From Tenrec ecaudatus (taxonomy: Eukaryota; Chordata; Mammalia; Afrosoricida; Tenrecidae), in the NCBI RefSeq assembly GCF_050624435.1, contig NC_134538.1, positions 115,890,437-115,954,436 of the forward strand: 64,000 bases of DNA. The letters are read 5' to 3'. Under the pieces are notes generated by a model. The model made no database searches, was not told the DNA's origin, and saw only the letters and a list, made by a program, of their open reading frames with translations. The position numbers were made by a program, and so were the translations under genes. This document shows positions 46,255 to 56,399 of the stretch, one piece after another. Every line of letters begins with the position of its first letter. The stretch's first letter is position 1.

Positions 46255-47430
46255 ACGTAGGATATCATTGCTGACTTCAAATGGATATTGGCTCAAAATT
46301 GAGAATACCAGAAAAATGCTTATGTGTGATTTATTGACTATGCAGAGATGTTTGACTCTGTAGATTATAATCAACTGTGGATTTTTTTAATTGTTAGGTG
46401 TCTCTGCGTCAGTCAGTTCCCACTTGCAGCAACCCTTGGGAGCAAATAGCAGTGCTCTGCCAGTCCTATGCCATCCTTACAATGTTTGTAATATTTCAGC
46501 TCTTTGTTGCAGCCACTGTGCCAGTCTATCTGGTCTAAGGCCTTCCTCTCTTGATGCCTGGTTTAAATTTATGAAAGCTATGCATCAAGGTTGTATGCCT
46601 TCACTGTACTTATTCAATATGTCTGCTGAGTAAATAATCTGAGAAGTTGAACTACCTTAAGAAGAATATGGCATCAGAATTGGAGGAAGCCTTAGTAACA
46701 GTCTACAATGTGAAGAAGACACATTTGCTTCCTGAAAGTGAGGAGGACTTGGAGCACTTGCTGATGAAGATCAAGGATCAAAGCCTTCAGTTTGAATTAC
46801 ATAAAGTAAAGAAAAGCAAAATCCTCACAATTGGGCCAATAGACCACACCATTAAAATGGAGATGAGACTGAGGCTGTTAAGGGTTTCATCTTTCTTGGA
46901 TCCACAATCAATGCTCATGGAATCATCAGTCAAAATAATAAAATGATATATTTCATTGAGCAAAGTTGCTGCACAAGGTCCCTTTCAGAGTGTAGAAGGC
47001 AAAACTCTCCTTTGAGGACGAAGATGCACCTGATGTTTCCCATGCTATTTTTAAGAGCCTCGTGTGAATTTGAGAGTTGCATATTGAATAAAGGAGACTG
47101 GAGAAGAATCAATGCATTTGAATGATCGTGCTGAGTAAGAATATTGAAAGTACTATGAACTGCCAAAAGACAAACAAATCTGTCCTAGAAGTACAGCGCC
47201 AATGCTCCTTGAAGTGAGGGTGGGAAGACTTCATCTCATGTCCTTTGGACATGTTCTCCGGAGCGACAGCTCCCTGGAGAAAGGCATAGGCTTGGTAAAG
47301 TAGAAGGAGAGTGTAAAAGGCAAGACTAGAGGACAGGGAATGACACAGTGGCTAAGACACTTGGCTCAAGTGTAACAACTCTGAGGACAGTGTTTCACTC
47401 TGTTGTACATTGGGGAAATCCCACTACTTA
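46255..47430 (+). mobile_element. BovB-like RTE LINE, RT to 3' region, with nested segment
   Basis: 'gtgatttattgactatgcag' begins the RT catalytic region. After the nested antisense block (46396-46562) it continues 'ggtttaaatttatgaaagct', 'atcaaggttgtatgccttca', 'gaggacttggagcacttgct', 'aaaagcaaaatcctcaca', and ends with 'gaggacagtgtttcactctg' near 47430. The 99-codon frame at 46647-46946 retains the RTE signature 'ESEEDLEHLLMKIKD ... KILTIGPID'. Inactive. Confidence 0.85.
46396..46562 (-). mobile_element. Antisense RTE 3' end nested in sense RTE
   Basis: 'gtcagtcagttcccacttgc', 'tcctatgccatccttacaat', 'gcagccactgtgccagtcta', 'ctaaggccttcctctcttg' are the reverse complement of the RTE 3' end, embedded in the RT region of the opposite-strand copy. 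Confidence 0.75.
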
Positions 47431-47559
47431 GAATGACCTTCCCCACCTCCATGGACTTCGTCTAAACCTACAACTCTGGCCTATCTCTGAGATCTGTCAC
47501 TTATTGGCTTTGGACATTGATTCTCCTCAAGCAATTAACCACCAATGATGTTTACAACA

Positions 47560-47601
47560 TGTAGTTTACAACACTACAAATGTAGTTTACAACACTGCAA
47601 A
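47560..47601. repeat. 21-bp tandem duplication
   Basis: TGTAGTTTACAACACTACAA and its near-identical copy, 47560-47580 and 47581-47601, one base different. Confidence 0.9.
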
Positions 47602-47690
47602 TCTTTGTAGGGGCAGCCAGCCTAATTTTTCTCCCACAGAGTGGCTGACTTAGCAGCTCACTGTGGCACAAGGGACCCTTATCAGTGAGG
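47590..47690 (-). mobile_element. AfroSINE fragment
   Basis: 'aatctttgtaggggcagcca', 'atttttctcccacagagtgg', 'cttagcagctcactgtggca', antisense middle and head with the last bases altered ('caagggaccct'). Confidence 0.6.
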
Positions 47691-47821
47691 TAGGTGTTGC
47701 TTTTATTTTCTCTACCTTATTGGTATATCTACACCTTATTGGCTATACCTATGAAATAATCATTATTTAGAGACCCTCTACTAAGAGTCTTATGAAGATT
47801 GAGACAAACATATTCATCTCA

Positions 47822-48447
47822 ACCAAACTCACTGCCATTGAGTTGATTGATTCCAACTCATAGCAACTGTGGTGGTTACCTAATCTCATGGCAACTTAAT
47901 GGTATTAAGAGGAAAGGGATGGAGTCTAGCCTGACAATGAAGTCATAGCCTGATGATGCCTCCTTGGGACATGACATTCTCATGAGGGTTCTGGGAACTT
48001 GCTCTTTCGCTCTGCCTTGGTCTTCCTGTTGACAATCCACACAGGGATTTGCTGAGCCTGTGAGAGGCTCTCTCTGCTTCATCTTCCTGCTGGAGGGCCA
48101 TACTCAGAGAGCAGGAGGAGCCACACGGAGATCCATGCCAGTACTGACCTCCCTTTACCAGCATTGGATCCACAGACTTTGTGCCCACCGGTCTGTGATC
48201 TTCCTGCAGTTGCATCATTGCATGTGCTGCGTGAGTCTGAAGAACTATTTATGGATTAGTGTTGGAATTATGGGCTAATATCAAATTTAGGGACTGGGTA
48301 TGGACCGGGCTGGGGTATTTTCTCAATATACAATTGCTCTTTGACATAAAACTCTGTCTTACACATATATGAGTATCTCTAGGTTTATTTCTCTAGTTAA
48401 CCCAGTCCTGCACAGTGACCTATAGGACAGGGTAGACTGCACCAGTG
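47822..48447 (-). mobile_element. AfroSINE split by an LTR
   Basis: The antisense 3' part 'actgccattgagttgattga', 'ttccaactcatagc' stops at 47867 and resumes at 48415 with 'gtgacctataggacagggt'. The gap is exactly the LTR at 47868-48414. Confidence 0.85.
47868..48414 (+). mobile_element. MaLR-like solo LTR inserted in an AfroSINE
   Basis: Element of 547 bp with termini TGTGG and CTGCACA. Host-SINE flanks are GCAAC (47863-47867) and GTGAC (48415-48419). Both are one CpG transition away from GCGAC, the SINE consensus at this point, so they fit a 5-bp target duplication that decayed on opposite strands. Same family as 23149-23610 and 59159-59602; 3' part shared with the 35270 group. Frames of 68-91 codons are chance. 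Confidence 0.85.
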
Positions 48448-48449
48448 CT

Positions 48450-48515
48450 CTGGTGACATAGTGGGTCACCAGCTGGGCTGCTAGCTGTGGGAGAAAGACA
48501 AGGCTTTCTACTCTC
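48450..48515 (+). mobile_element. AfroSINE head fragment
   Basis: 'gtgctctggtgacatagtgg', 'gtcaccagctgggctgctag', 'gagaaagacaaggctttcta': sense-strand SINE head directly following the split antisense copy. Confidence 0.7.
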
Positions 48516-48539
48516 AAAATATCATAGCCCCAGCCATAT

Positions 48540-49100
48540 GCTCATAGACTCCTGAAAGTCAGCATACTCCGCTTACTTTGTCCCAGAACCTGCTCATATT
48601 CCATCTTTATGTCACCAGATTCCATTTGGAATTAGGGAGTTTCGGGCGTTTCAGTTCCATAATTCAGCTTCGTTTGATGCTGCTGGAGTCATTTATGTAG
48701 GCATAGAACTCGGCAATGCAGTGTCGTTCCTTCAGGGTGACTCTGCCCTCTTTGAAAATGCAGGTAGCCAAGGGAGGAGGTTACATACTAAATGGAAATC
48801 AGCTATCTGGTAAGAAATGAGAATTATTTTTATACTTCTATTTTTCCGCCAACAGCCCTTTGTGCACTTAGCGGCTCAGCAAGTAATGTCCGTATTTTTA
48901 GAGTACATTTCCTTGTCAGGCTCTTCAGAGATGACAGATTCGATCATGCCATTTTATGACTCAGAAATCTTCATCTGACTCAGAGGAACATTCTAGGCAG
49001 TGTAGATCTGACTACCTGCATATAGCAAATCACCCTCTCATAGAGCAGCAGCATCTGGGGGTCATGTATTCCTGGAAACATCCCATTAGAATCAGGCCTG
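48540..49100. promoter_or_regulatory. Unique DNA with paired AP-1/MARE-like sites
   Basis: No repeat recognised. Two TGACTCAG motifs (48957-48964 and 48976-48983), the core bound by AP-1/NF-E2/MAF dimers, lie 19 bp apart in a non-repetitive stretch. By chance an 8-mer pair this close is uncommon but not impossible. Function is inference only. Confidence 0.25.
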
Positions 49101-49104
49101 ATTG

Positions 49105-50210
49105 AAATATCAGAGTGCTTCGGATAGTGAGATATAGCCAGTTAACATGGCCCTTCTAGCCAGAATTTCTTATGCGATATAATTCTGGACTCTTATCTAT
49201 TACTGCATCTACAAGTCCATTTTGGATGATTAGGTTAGTATGTATTCTTAAGACTACTTCAGGGCATGACTTAAGACATTATCCTTCGTTTGCTCTTCTG
49301 GGTGAGTTTGGCTAAAAGAAAATGAGTAAATAAAACGTCTACACCAAAACCATTCCTGGGTATATAAGAGCAATTGCAGACACTTATAGAAGACCATCAA
49401 ATGAGTTAGCTCAAATATCTGTCCAAAGAAGCACCAGACACGGAAACTCTGGGATGAAGCAAAAGGAGCATCACCAAGATGCTGGGACCGTGAGATGTAG
49501 CAAGTCAGGCTTCCTGGTCCAGGAAGGCAGAGACCAAGGGACTGCGTGACTGAGAGGCTGAAGAGCAGAGTGAGATGTTGGTGTTGATGAGTAGAGATGT
49601 GTCCCTGGAGCAGTGACTTTATATTGACTGTTTATTGACCCTGACATCATGACATGTGGGAACATATTAACTGCTCTCACGTTGTTTCACTCCATCGAGT
49701 CAGTGCCGGCACACCGGCATGACACACTGCACACTCCTCTGCCATCCTGGGATAGGTCCTGCACCCGAGCCCATTGTTGCAGTACACCCGTCTCCTTCAA
49801 GGCCTTCCTCTTTGCCACTGCCCCTTCCCCTTATCAAGCAAGATAGCCTTCTCTGGTCTCTCCTAACATTATGTCCAGAGTATGTAAGATGAAGTCTTGC
49901 TGTCCTTGCCTCTAAGGAACACTCTGGCTGTACTTTTTCCCAAAACAAAGCCGTTTGTTCTTTTAGCAATGCATGGTACCTCCAATGATCTCCAGCACTT
50001 CCTTAATAAACTCCACACATGTGACTGTTGTCTCTGAGTTCTGTGTGGCCATTGGAAAGAGGCATGGATCACAGCATAGACATCGAGTGGCTCTGGAGGA
50101 ACAGGTCGGGTCAGAGTAGGCAAAGCAGACTGGACCTTGGAGGCATGTCTGACCCCTGCCCCTTGGGGATAGGGAAGCCAGAGGAGGTCAGAGGTGGCCT
50201 TCCACGCCAC
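49105..50210 (+). mobile_element. ERVL-like LTR interrupted by RTE
   Basis: 5' part 'taacatggcccttctagcca' and 3' part 'ccttaataaactccacac', 'gactgttgtctctgagttct', 'gtgtggccattggaaaga' match 13145-14058. The RTE fragment at 49685-49990 separates the two. Minus-strand frames of 69-113 codons are chance or RTE-derived. Confidence 0.65.
49685..49990 (-). mobile_element. BovB-like RTE LINE 3' end nested in LTR
   Basis: 'tcactccatcgagtcagtgc', 'cattgttgcagtacacccgt', 'ccagagtatgtaagatgaag', 'ctctaaggaacactctggct', 'gcaatgcatggtacctccaa' are the reverse complement of the RTE 3' 300 bp. Confidence 0.85.
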
Positions 50211-50214
50211 TCAC

Positions 50215-50985
50215 AACTGAGGTCCTCGCCCTTTTCTCTGTGTTCTTTCTCTATCCCCCAAAACATCATCCGACTGATAGACTCACTCTCCAGAGAACAC
50301 TAGACAGATGTGAACATGTGTTCAGAGCGACAGTTCACATGGCAAGGGTTGACGGCTGACTGTTTCTCTTGATTGGCTCTGCTAGCAGCCCCCAGGGTGC
50401 TAACACGATCCGTTTCTGCGTCCTTAAGAATTTGTATGTAAGTAGAATCTGGTGCTTAGTTAACCTTACTTTACTGCAAGAAATGGCTTGACGCTTTGCA
50501 ATGATTTTAAAACTGCACCTGCAGGAAGTCAAGGTTATTGTGATAAAGAATTTGTTGCAAGTAGGGGTCAGTTGAATAGTTTTAAAGAGTCTAGTTGCAT
50601 AACGTTAAACAGAAAGTGTGAACTGTATGTTAGTCAGGTGTCCATAACCCAGGGACTGCCTATAAAGTGTCTTTAATTTGTCATGCTAATTCAGATTTAG
50701 AACAGTCAGCATCACGTTGAACACAGAATTGCCTTAACAGATGAAAACTTCTCATCCCTTGAGTAACACTGAGTCAACATGACTGCGCTGCTTAAATGGT
50801 TAGACTCTGGTAGGTATTGACTGTCTGCAATGACGAATTTGTTGCAGAGATTTGACCTTGTACAATAGTGTCAGCTGTCTTTGAGAGGCTGCTGTCTTCA
50901 GTCTGTGTCCAGACTGAACCCTGCAGGGCAAACAAAGGAAGAAAAGATGACTATTGTGAGTAGGACTTGATTACTATGATAGCGC
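50215..50985. other. Unique DNA, nothing recognised
   Basis: Opposed 62-65 codon frames at 50335-50676 have no signature. No repeat identified. Confidence 0.45.
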
Positions 50986-50989
50986 CTGA

Positions 50990-51515
50990 CAATCAGACTA
51001 CAGATTGAAAAGTATGGTCAGAAAATACAGTCATGTTTCCTGTTTTAAACCATGCAGTACTCCCTTGTTCTATTTGCACAACTGCCTCTAGATCCATGTG
51101 CAGATTCCACAGGAGCGAAATGGAATTTATGGAAATTCCATTTTCCTCAAAGCAGTGCTTAGTATTGTTATGATCACAGAGTCGGATGCCTTTTTATCTT
51201 CAGTAAAACACCAGTAAACACCTTTATGGTAGTCTCAGCTTTAAACCAAGAGCTATTTGTTATCAGCAATGATATCCTTCACTCCATATCCTCTTCGGAA
51301 TCTGATTTGAACTCCTGGCAGCTCCCTGTCAATGTACTGCTGTTGGGTGATCTGAAGCAAATTGTAACTTGAAGGTGATATTAATGATATTGTTCTATAA
51401 TTTGAACATTCTGCGTTGTCACCTTTCTTTGGAATGGGTACAAATACAGATCTTTGTTTGCCGTTTGTTTTGGAACCATTCCCGTGTAAGAAGAGTATAA
51501 AAACCAAGCTTTGAA
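50990..51515 (-). mobile_element. BovB-like RTE LINE, RT region
   Basis: The minus-strand frame 51253-51507 contains 'KQRSVFVPIPKKGDNAECSN' and 'QQYIDRELPGVQIRFRRGYG', diagnostic of the RTE reverse-transcriptase N-terminal half. Further downstream on the minus strand, 'gtgttttactgaagataaaa' and 'ggcagttgtgcaaatagaac' continue the RT. No 3' end is seen before 50990. It abuts the mariner relic at its 5' side. Confidence 0.85.
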
Positions 51516-51519
51516 TATA

Positions 51520-51900
51520 CTGGGTGCTTCAGTCCATCAGACTGTCGTCCTCCCAGTCCCATGCTTTGTACATGTCTCTTTCTTTTCCTTTCATCCGCAC
51601 GCCTCATTTCAGACGCAGCTTGATGCGGGACAGCTGGTCTATCACTGGCACACAAGTGCAGGCATTTGGTCAACATTCTCGTCTGTTTGGGAAGTTGATG
51701 GACATTCAGAATGAGGTTTGTCATCAATTCATATTGATGACGTTTTTGGAAATGAGTAAACCACTCGTACACCTGAGTTTTCCCATATTGCTGTCCTTGT
51801 AAGCTTTGTTCAACACCACAACAGTTTCGGCTGCATTTTACCTGAGAAGAAAACAAAATTTCACAGCTACATGCTCTTCTCTGAAATTAGCCATCACAAA
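51520..51900 (-). mobile_element. Mariner transposase relic
   Basis: On the minus strand, within the 145-codon frame 51419-51856, the translation 'QYGKTQVYEWFTHFQKR' matches the helix-turn-helix region of mariner transposases ('GKTQVYEWF-F'). A downstream 'SDRPAVPHQAASEM' fits the next part. The catalytic DD(34)D domain is absent, so this is an N-terminal fragment. The same frame continues without stop into the adjacent RTE, producing a chimeric translation. Confidence 0.85.
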
Positions 51901-51904
51901 AATC

Positions 51905-53085
51905 AAGGTTTGGGTGAAATTGATTTTACGAAAAAATGCACTGTGACCAGAGGGAACCTTTCCAGGTAACGCCACTGGATACACTCGCTCAGTGAGTTGC
52001 CCAGTGCTCACTTATTTGGAAAAGGTGTACTATGCAAGCTCCACCCAGCATAGCTTTTATCATTTATTTTTGAGCATACCCTCACATGTGTGTGTGTGTG
52101 TGTACATATAGACACGATTTTATATAATCATACACATGCATATAGATGATTACTCATAAGTTTGGTATATATCATTGTTTACCAAGATAAGTCATCTCCT
52201 TCTTAGTTCTTATCCACACAAATTAAGATATATTTGTATTCATATATCACTATACACAAACATTTATGACTTGTAAATAGAAACTGAGTTTATCATTTTC
52301 TTCAACAGGTCTGTCATGACTATATGTACTAATACATAGGTATTTTAATAATATACATTTACATTTAAATAATATTTATTTAAAACATCAAACACTGAGA
52401 TTACCTTCTTAATAAAGGTAGAGGGAAACAAAGTGTGACAAAGTGAGTAGAAAAATCTATATATTTTTAAAATGGAAACAAGAATAATATCCAACATGAT
52501 ATTCCATAGTCACAAATAGGTGCTTTAATCCTTCATTGTAATTTGCATGATTCTGGGGGATATTTTACCTATTTGTCTAAATAGTTGTTAGTGTAGTTTA
52601 TACTTACCAGTTTCAAATGAGTGAGGCAAAGAAATTTTATTTGTGTGTATGGGAGTGTGGGGGTCTTTCATAAACCCACCTGGACAAGAAATAGATGATA
52701 GAAACTGTGTCACTGGTCAGTTTAAGTCTGTGAATGGTAACCCCAGGACTGGCTCCAATCATAGTTACTACTTTATGAGATTTCATAACTGTGTCCTATG
52801 CTTCACATTCAAGTTTCATTGAAGATTTAAATTATAACTTGCTATTTGTGTGTTTTCTTTATTATGTACATCTGTTCTAGTATATTTTACATGACCTTTA
52901 TGCTTATAATTAGTTCACAGAAACAAAGTAAAGGACAATTTTCTATTATGTGTTTCAGAATAATTTATTATTATTTCCATGATTGTAAAAGGAATAAAAC
53001 TACTGAGGAAAGTATACATTCTTGTTTTTAAGAATGTAGTTTGAAACGTACTTGACACACTTATTAATTGTTTACCAAACCCAAA
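51905..53085. other. AT-rich DNA
   Basis: Contains a short (TG)n at 52086-52103. Frames at 52846-53112 (61-65 codons) have no signature. No other repeat recognised. Confidence 0.45.
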
Positions 53086-53089
53086 TAAA

Positions 53090-53250
53090 TTGTCAAGCTC
53101 ATTCCAAGTCATAGCAACCCTACATAGGCTTTCTTAGATTGTAACTCTCTACAGGAGCAGACAGCCTCACCATTCTCCTGCAGAGCAACTGGTAGATTTG
53201 AACCACCAACCTTATAGTTAGCAGCCTAATCCTTAACCCACATGGCTTCT
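53090..53250 (-). mobile_element. AfroSINE
   Basis: 'attccaagtcatagcaaccc', 'ttagattgtaactctctaca', 'cagagcaactggtagatttg', 'ttagcagcctaatccttaac', 'ccacatggcttct', near-complete antisense copy. Confidence 0.85.
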
Positions 53251-53254
53251 TTAT

Positions 53255-53695
53255 TTGTTATTAATAGGTCAAAGTAAGAATTGACCCATCACAAATACAT
53301 TTCTGTAAAGTGGCATCTCACCAAGGATCATAGATTTCTAATGTCCTGATTCTGTAGTCTGAATAATTTAATTATAAAGCCTTCTGTAACTTCCTCACTT
53401 TGAAAATAGAAAAGGTAACAAATTTAGAAATTATATAAGTAAAATTCTGATCATCATGATATGAATTATGATGTGATATAAGAGGCATAGGCCTTAAGCA
53501 AATACAGAAGCATAATAGAGCATTTTTAAGTCACATTGATATAAATGACAATTTGCATGGAACATTTTTCTTCAAATTTTGGATCTGTCAATAAGTAAAA
53601 CGGTTGTTCCTAAGCAGATTACTAATGTATTTAATTGTCTGCTTAATAAGATGACATTTCTCTTCTAAGCAATCAAAAATTGTATATATATTTTC
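53255..53695. other. AT-rich DNA, nothing recognised
   Basis: No gene or repeat identified before the RTE becomes recognisable near 53700. Confidence 0.45.
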
Positions 53696-54075
53696 ATTTA
53701 TTCAAAAACCTTCTAGTAGGAGTGGAATTTGGTCTCATCAATTTGGTGCTGGGTATTGTGTGATAGAAATTGTAAGAGGAATAGCCTTTTCAATAAGATA
53801 ATTGCCTAGTATACTACATGCGGAATTTGCTGGGTGGACTTAGATCAATCACATCTGTGGAAAAAGATGACAGAGTATCTCATTATCATCATTATCACCA
53901 GGGTTGGACTCATATGAAAGTTAAAGTTGAATAGAGAAAAATAAAACACGTCCTCAAGAGTGAAAGTATGACATTGTATCTATGCTACCAGAATTTAGAG
54001 ATTATATTATAAATAGATGATACATTGAACACTAAAGTCAATTTGTGAAACGGCATAAAGGACATCATACCTAAA

Positions 54076-54490
54076 CTGGACTTGAACAGTTAAGACCTTG
54101 TCAGTTGATCCCTGCTCTGACACATGTCAACCCTGGTCTGGTTTTCAACATTTTATGTTTTTGTTTTGTTTTGTTCTTTTATTTGTTCATATTGAGGTTT
54201 ATCTTATATGTGTCACGTCATTGGAGGGTACCCTCTTAAATTTGTGTTACATGTTTTTCTGTTTTTCACTATATGAAATCCAGGATTGATGAACCTTTAG
54301 GGACAACAAGTAGATTAAGGGTTTGTGAGCTAGGGGGCTAGTGAGCTGATGTAAAGGCGTTCAGGAAAGAAAACAGTGTTTTGAAACTAATTGTGGTAGA
54401 AAATGTACAACACTGTTTGAAGTGATTGAACTAAGGAATGATAAGATTTCTATGTTAATTCCCAATAAAGTAGTTTTGTAAAATAGAAAA
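54076..54490 (+). mobile_element. Polyadenylated retroelement group Y, nested in RTE
   Basis: 415 bp from 'cttgaacagttaagaccttg' to 'ttcccaataaagtagttttg' and an A-rich tail. Flanks resemble each other: AAAGGACATCATACCTAAA before and AAAGGACACATCATACTTG after, the expected diverged target duplication from RTE sequence. Contains a GTTTT-rich run at about 54155. Related copy at 10225-10660. Confidence 0.8.
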
Positions 54491-55091
54491 AGGACACATC
54501 ATACTTGAAAAATAAAAGGGATGGATGTCAGAAAGGACACTTACACTTGATCTTGGATGTAGAGTAAGTAAAGTGTAAGAATTAATGAAGTGAAAAAACT
54601 AAACTGAAAAATTGGAAAGGCAGATCAAGGAGACAAAATAAGAGTATTATAATGAAATGTGTTATGACTTGGAGTTAGAAAACCCACAATGAAATCACAC
54701 ATATCATTTCTCACATGAACAAACTGAAGAAAAAAAAGGCAAGGCCCAAGATGCAATATTGAAGAATTTTATGGTAAGATATTGAACATTGCAAGAAGCT
54801 TCTAAAGAAGATAGAGTATATACAGTGTCACTGTCCCGAAACTATTTGGTCAGTACTTAACCATTATATATGATCCAGAACCAATGGCAGTTAAGGAAGA
54901 AGTACAAGCTATCCTGAAAATATTAAAGGCATACAAGACTCCAAGAATTAACAGAATCCCAATGGAGATGTTTCAAGAAACGGACGTAGTACTGAAAGCA
55001 CTCTTCTACTCTATGAAATTTGGAAGGCAGCTGCCTGACTGACCCAGTGGAAGAGGTCTGTATTTGTTCCCCTTCCAAAGAAAAGCAGCCC

Positions 55092-55861
55092 TCTGAAAGA
55101 CTTGAAGGTAAACAAGCGGCCATCTAGCTGAGAAGTAACAATGCCCACATGGAGGAAGCACGCCAGCCTGCGTGACCATGAGCTGTCAGTGGGATCTGGT
55201 ATCAGGCATCTAAGACCAGAATAAAACCATACACAGGGTGAATGGGAGTGGGGGGCAATGGAGTGGAGACCCAATGCCCATCTATAGACAATTGGACGTC
55301 CCCTCACAGAGGGGTCACAGGGAAGAGATGAGCAGTCAGGGTGCAGTATAGCACTGATAAAACACACAACTTTCCTGTAGTTCTTTGGTGCTTCCTTCCC
55401 CCCATTATCATGACTTCAAGTCTACCTTGCAAATCGGATTAGACCAGAACATGCACACTGCTACAGATAAGAGCCGGGGACACAGGGAATCCAGGAGAGA
55501 TAAACCCCGCAGGGCCAGAAGGAGAGTAGAGATACGTGGAGGATTAGGGGAGGGTGGCGGGAATCGATTACCAGGATCAACTAGAACCAGGGGGATGAAT
55601 AACGGAAAACTGGGTGAGGGGCGATGGAGGATGATGTAAGATATGGAAAAAATAATCTATAACTTATCAAGTGTTTGTGAGGGAAGGCGGGTGGGGGAGG
55701 GAGGGGAAGAAATGGGGAGCTGATGTCAGGGGTGGAAGTGGAAAAAGAGTGCTTTGAAAATGATGACGGCATATGTGCAAATGTGCTTGACACATTGGAG
55801 GAATGTATGGATTATGATAAGAGATGTAAGAGCCCCCAATAAAGGTATTTAAAAAGAAGGA
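55092..55861 (+). mobile_element. Polyadenylated retroelement group X, fullest copy
   Basis: 770 bp. Flanks AAAGAAAAGCAGCCC (55077-55091) and AAAGAAAGGCAGCCC (55862-55876) differ at one base, a 15-bp target duplication of RTE sequence. Starts 'tctgaaagacttgaaggtaa', 'acaagcggccatctagctga', has a purine-rich G tract ('ggtgggggagggaggggaag') and ends 'gagcccccaataaaggtatt'. No domain is visible in the 70-118 codon frames. Poly(A), AATAAA, variable 5' truncation and TSD length fit L1-type mobilisation. Confidence 0.85.
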
Positions 55862-56399
55862 AAAGAAAGGCAGCCCAACAGAATTTTGAAATAACTAATA
55901 TGCTTACAGCCATACACATGTAAACATTTCCCGAAGATAAATGGTTACAGCAGTACATTAATAGGGAACTGCCAGCAACTTAGGCAGGATTCAGAAGATG
56001 GATAAAATATCTGACGTCAGATGGATCTGTGCTGGGAGAAAACCAGGTAGCATCTTCCCTGTTTTGTTTGTTTTCATTGACTATACAAAGTGTTTGGCTA
56101 GGTGAAGCATAACAAGTTATAGCTGACTATAAAAAATAAGAATTTCAAAATATTTCATTATGTGTATGTGGAACCTGTCCATAGGCCAATACACAGTTGG
56201 TCAACCTGCTGTACCATCAGAGAAAACCTGTATCGGGGTTGTAGCTTTTCACAGTGAGGATGGCACAGGACGGGGCTATGTTTGTTCGATTGTAAAAAGA
56301 GCTGTTATACATGGTAACCATCTCTAAGGCAGCTAACCACAACAACATAACAACTCCCAAATAAGTCTACTCTGTCTTTTAATGAAAAGCCATGTTACA

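Larger units (their letters stand above)
53700..56352 (+). mobile_element. BovB-like RTE LINE with two nested insertions
   Basis: Endonuclease C-terminal part ('gtgtgatagaaattgtaaga', 'gatcaatcacatctgtggaa') from about 53700; then, after insertion Y, the EN-RT linker ('gggatggatgtcagaaagga', 'gtattataatgaaatgtgtt', 'gatccagaaccaatggcag'); after insertion X, RT ('cattaatagggaactgccag', 'ttcattgactatacaaagtg'); then an internal deletion joins RT ('ggttgtagcttttcacagtg') to the 3' end ('aggatggcacaggac ... gcagctaaccacaac'). About 1.5 kb of RTE remains. Inactive. Confidence 0.85.

Noticed and set aside
51253..51507. Reverse transcriptase as a retron or other defence-type system
   Set aside because: The residues match the RTE/BovB reverse transcriptase (PIPKKGD, QYIDRELPGVQ), and the setting is vertebrate repeat DNA without any associated RNA or effector.
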